Both the position numbers and the translations under genes were made by a program. A DNA stretch of 64,000 nucleotides from Toxoplasma gondii ME49 (taxonomy: Eukaryota > Apicomplexa > Conoidasida > Eucoccidiorida > Sarcocystidae). Position 1 is the first letter of the stretch. Every line of letters begins with the position of its first letter. Shown piece after piece: positions 63,216 to 64,000 of the stretch. Location of the stretch: assembly GCF_000006565.2 (NCBI RefSeq), contig NC_031475.1, positions 951,535 to 1,015,534 of the forward strand, read 5' to 3'. The notes beneath the pieces are model-generated. The model had not been told where the DNA came from and ran no database searches. It saw only the letters and a list, made by a program, of their open reading frames with translations.

Positions 63216-64000
63216 CTGAAGAACAGCGCACAAGGCAGAGAGAAACACACCAGCGTGTCGGCGGCTTTTGCTTTGCAGGCAAGGATTCCAGAGCGACAAA
63301 ACTCGGAGCGCGTGTGGGAAAACGAGCCTTGCAGCAGCAAGTCAGAGAACGCTGAAGCGAGACTTCCTGTTGCACATTACGAAAGGGGATTCCTAGGTTT
63401 CTATGAGCTGCCTTCTTCTGGGGAGATATGCTGCACTAGAGAGGACAGAAACAGAAAAACAGAGAGTCGATAGCACAGAAATCGTTGTCCTGCAGAAATG
63501 AGCATGTAAGAACCGTTTTCGGAATTGTTTTTCTCTAATACTTTGAGAACTCGTCTCGAGTTCAAAGATCCTCTCTTGCTTTACTTCTTCGAGTGAACTA
63601 GTCAAGATGGTCGCCATCTTTGCAACATCGTTTTTCTCTGCCCGAAATCCCACCCCGCTTCAGTTGTTTTAGGATCCCACAGCACACGCCACCGAATTCC
63701 GACAGATGCTTGTTCTACACTTTCTCTGTGTGTTTCTGCACGTTTCTTCTCCAAGGTTAGACTCCGCTGCAACCCGGTTTCTTCGTGTTGACGCTTTTTC
63801 CGCCATGTTTTTTTGTCACGCGATATCTATGTTCCTCTCTACACAAGCATCTCATCGGCTCTCTCCTGCATCGCTAAACAAGGAGAGCAGCAAAGTTCTC
63901 AGCGATTCGAATCCTTGCCTTTTGCAGAGTGTCTACGGCCTCGTTGTGCGCATCCTCTTCGTTTTGGGCTGCCAGCACCCAAGTTTCTAGTCTCTCCTGG
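63216..64000. other. Right edge of window, nothing assigned
   Basis: I see no coding segment with family resemblance on either strand. If the basic terminal exon at 63150-63215 is real, this stretch would hold its preceding intron. Confidence 0.4.

Overview
The window is nuclear DNA from an apicomplexan parasite of the Toxoplasma/Neospora/Hammondia type. The grounds are: many short spliced exons with GT-AG introns; proteins swollen by long Ser-, Glu- and Arg-rich low-complexity runs; abundant (AT)n microsatellites and TGCATGCA motifs outside coding sequence; and gene content (ARL1, an ASH2-like SPRY protein, separase, frataxin) typical of a eukaryote with Golgi, chromatin, mitotic and mitochondrial functions. 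The species cannot be fixed from the sequence alone. No CRISPR array, operon, bacterial IS, tRNA or rRNA gene was seen.

Layout. (1) 1-18577, minus strand: a large gene of at least 21 coding exons, running off the left edge. It encodes a probable secretory-pathway protein of at least about 2,450 residues, built from repeated beta-sandwich-like modules that resemble PPC (pre-peptidase C-terminal) domains. Almost every predicted splice junction keeps the reading phase, which supports one continuous gene. (2) 21062-23946, plus strand: ARL1, a small Golgi GTPase, 7 exons, 180 aa. (3) 25539-29858, minus strand: an ASH2/Bre2-type SPRY protein, 5 exons, about 806 aa, a probable subunit of a SET1/COMPASS histone H3K4 methyltransferase complex. 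(4) 32246-56651, plus strand: a giant separase (family C50 cysteine protease), 8 exons in the preferred model, about 7,056 aa. Its catalytic His and Cys are both present, separated by a Ser-rich insertion. (5) 59098-60755, minus strand: frataxin, 3 exons, 287 aa, with a likely mitochondrial presequence and a Cys/Ser/Pro-rich 10-residue repeat. (6) 63150-63215, minus strand: a possible basic terminal exon of a gene entering from the right.

The genes form two divergent pairs (modular gene/ARL1 and ASH2-like/separase) and two convergent pairs (ARL1/ASH2-like and separase/frataxin). They are not a functional cluster. ARL1 works in trans-Golgi traffic, the ASH2-like protein in chromatin, separase in sister-chromatid (and possibly centriole) separation, and frataxin in mitochondrial iron-sulfur cluster assembly. 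The most unusual items are the size and inserts of the separase and the many-module secreted protein. Exon coordinates come from reading splice motifs and phase by eye; transcript data would be needed to finalise them.
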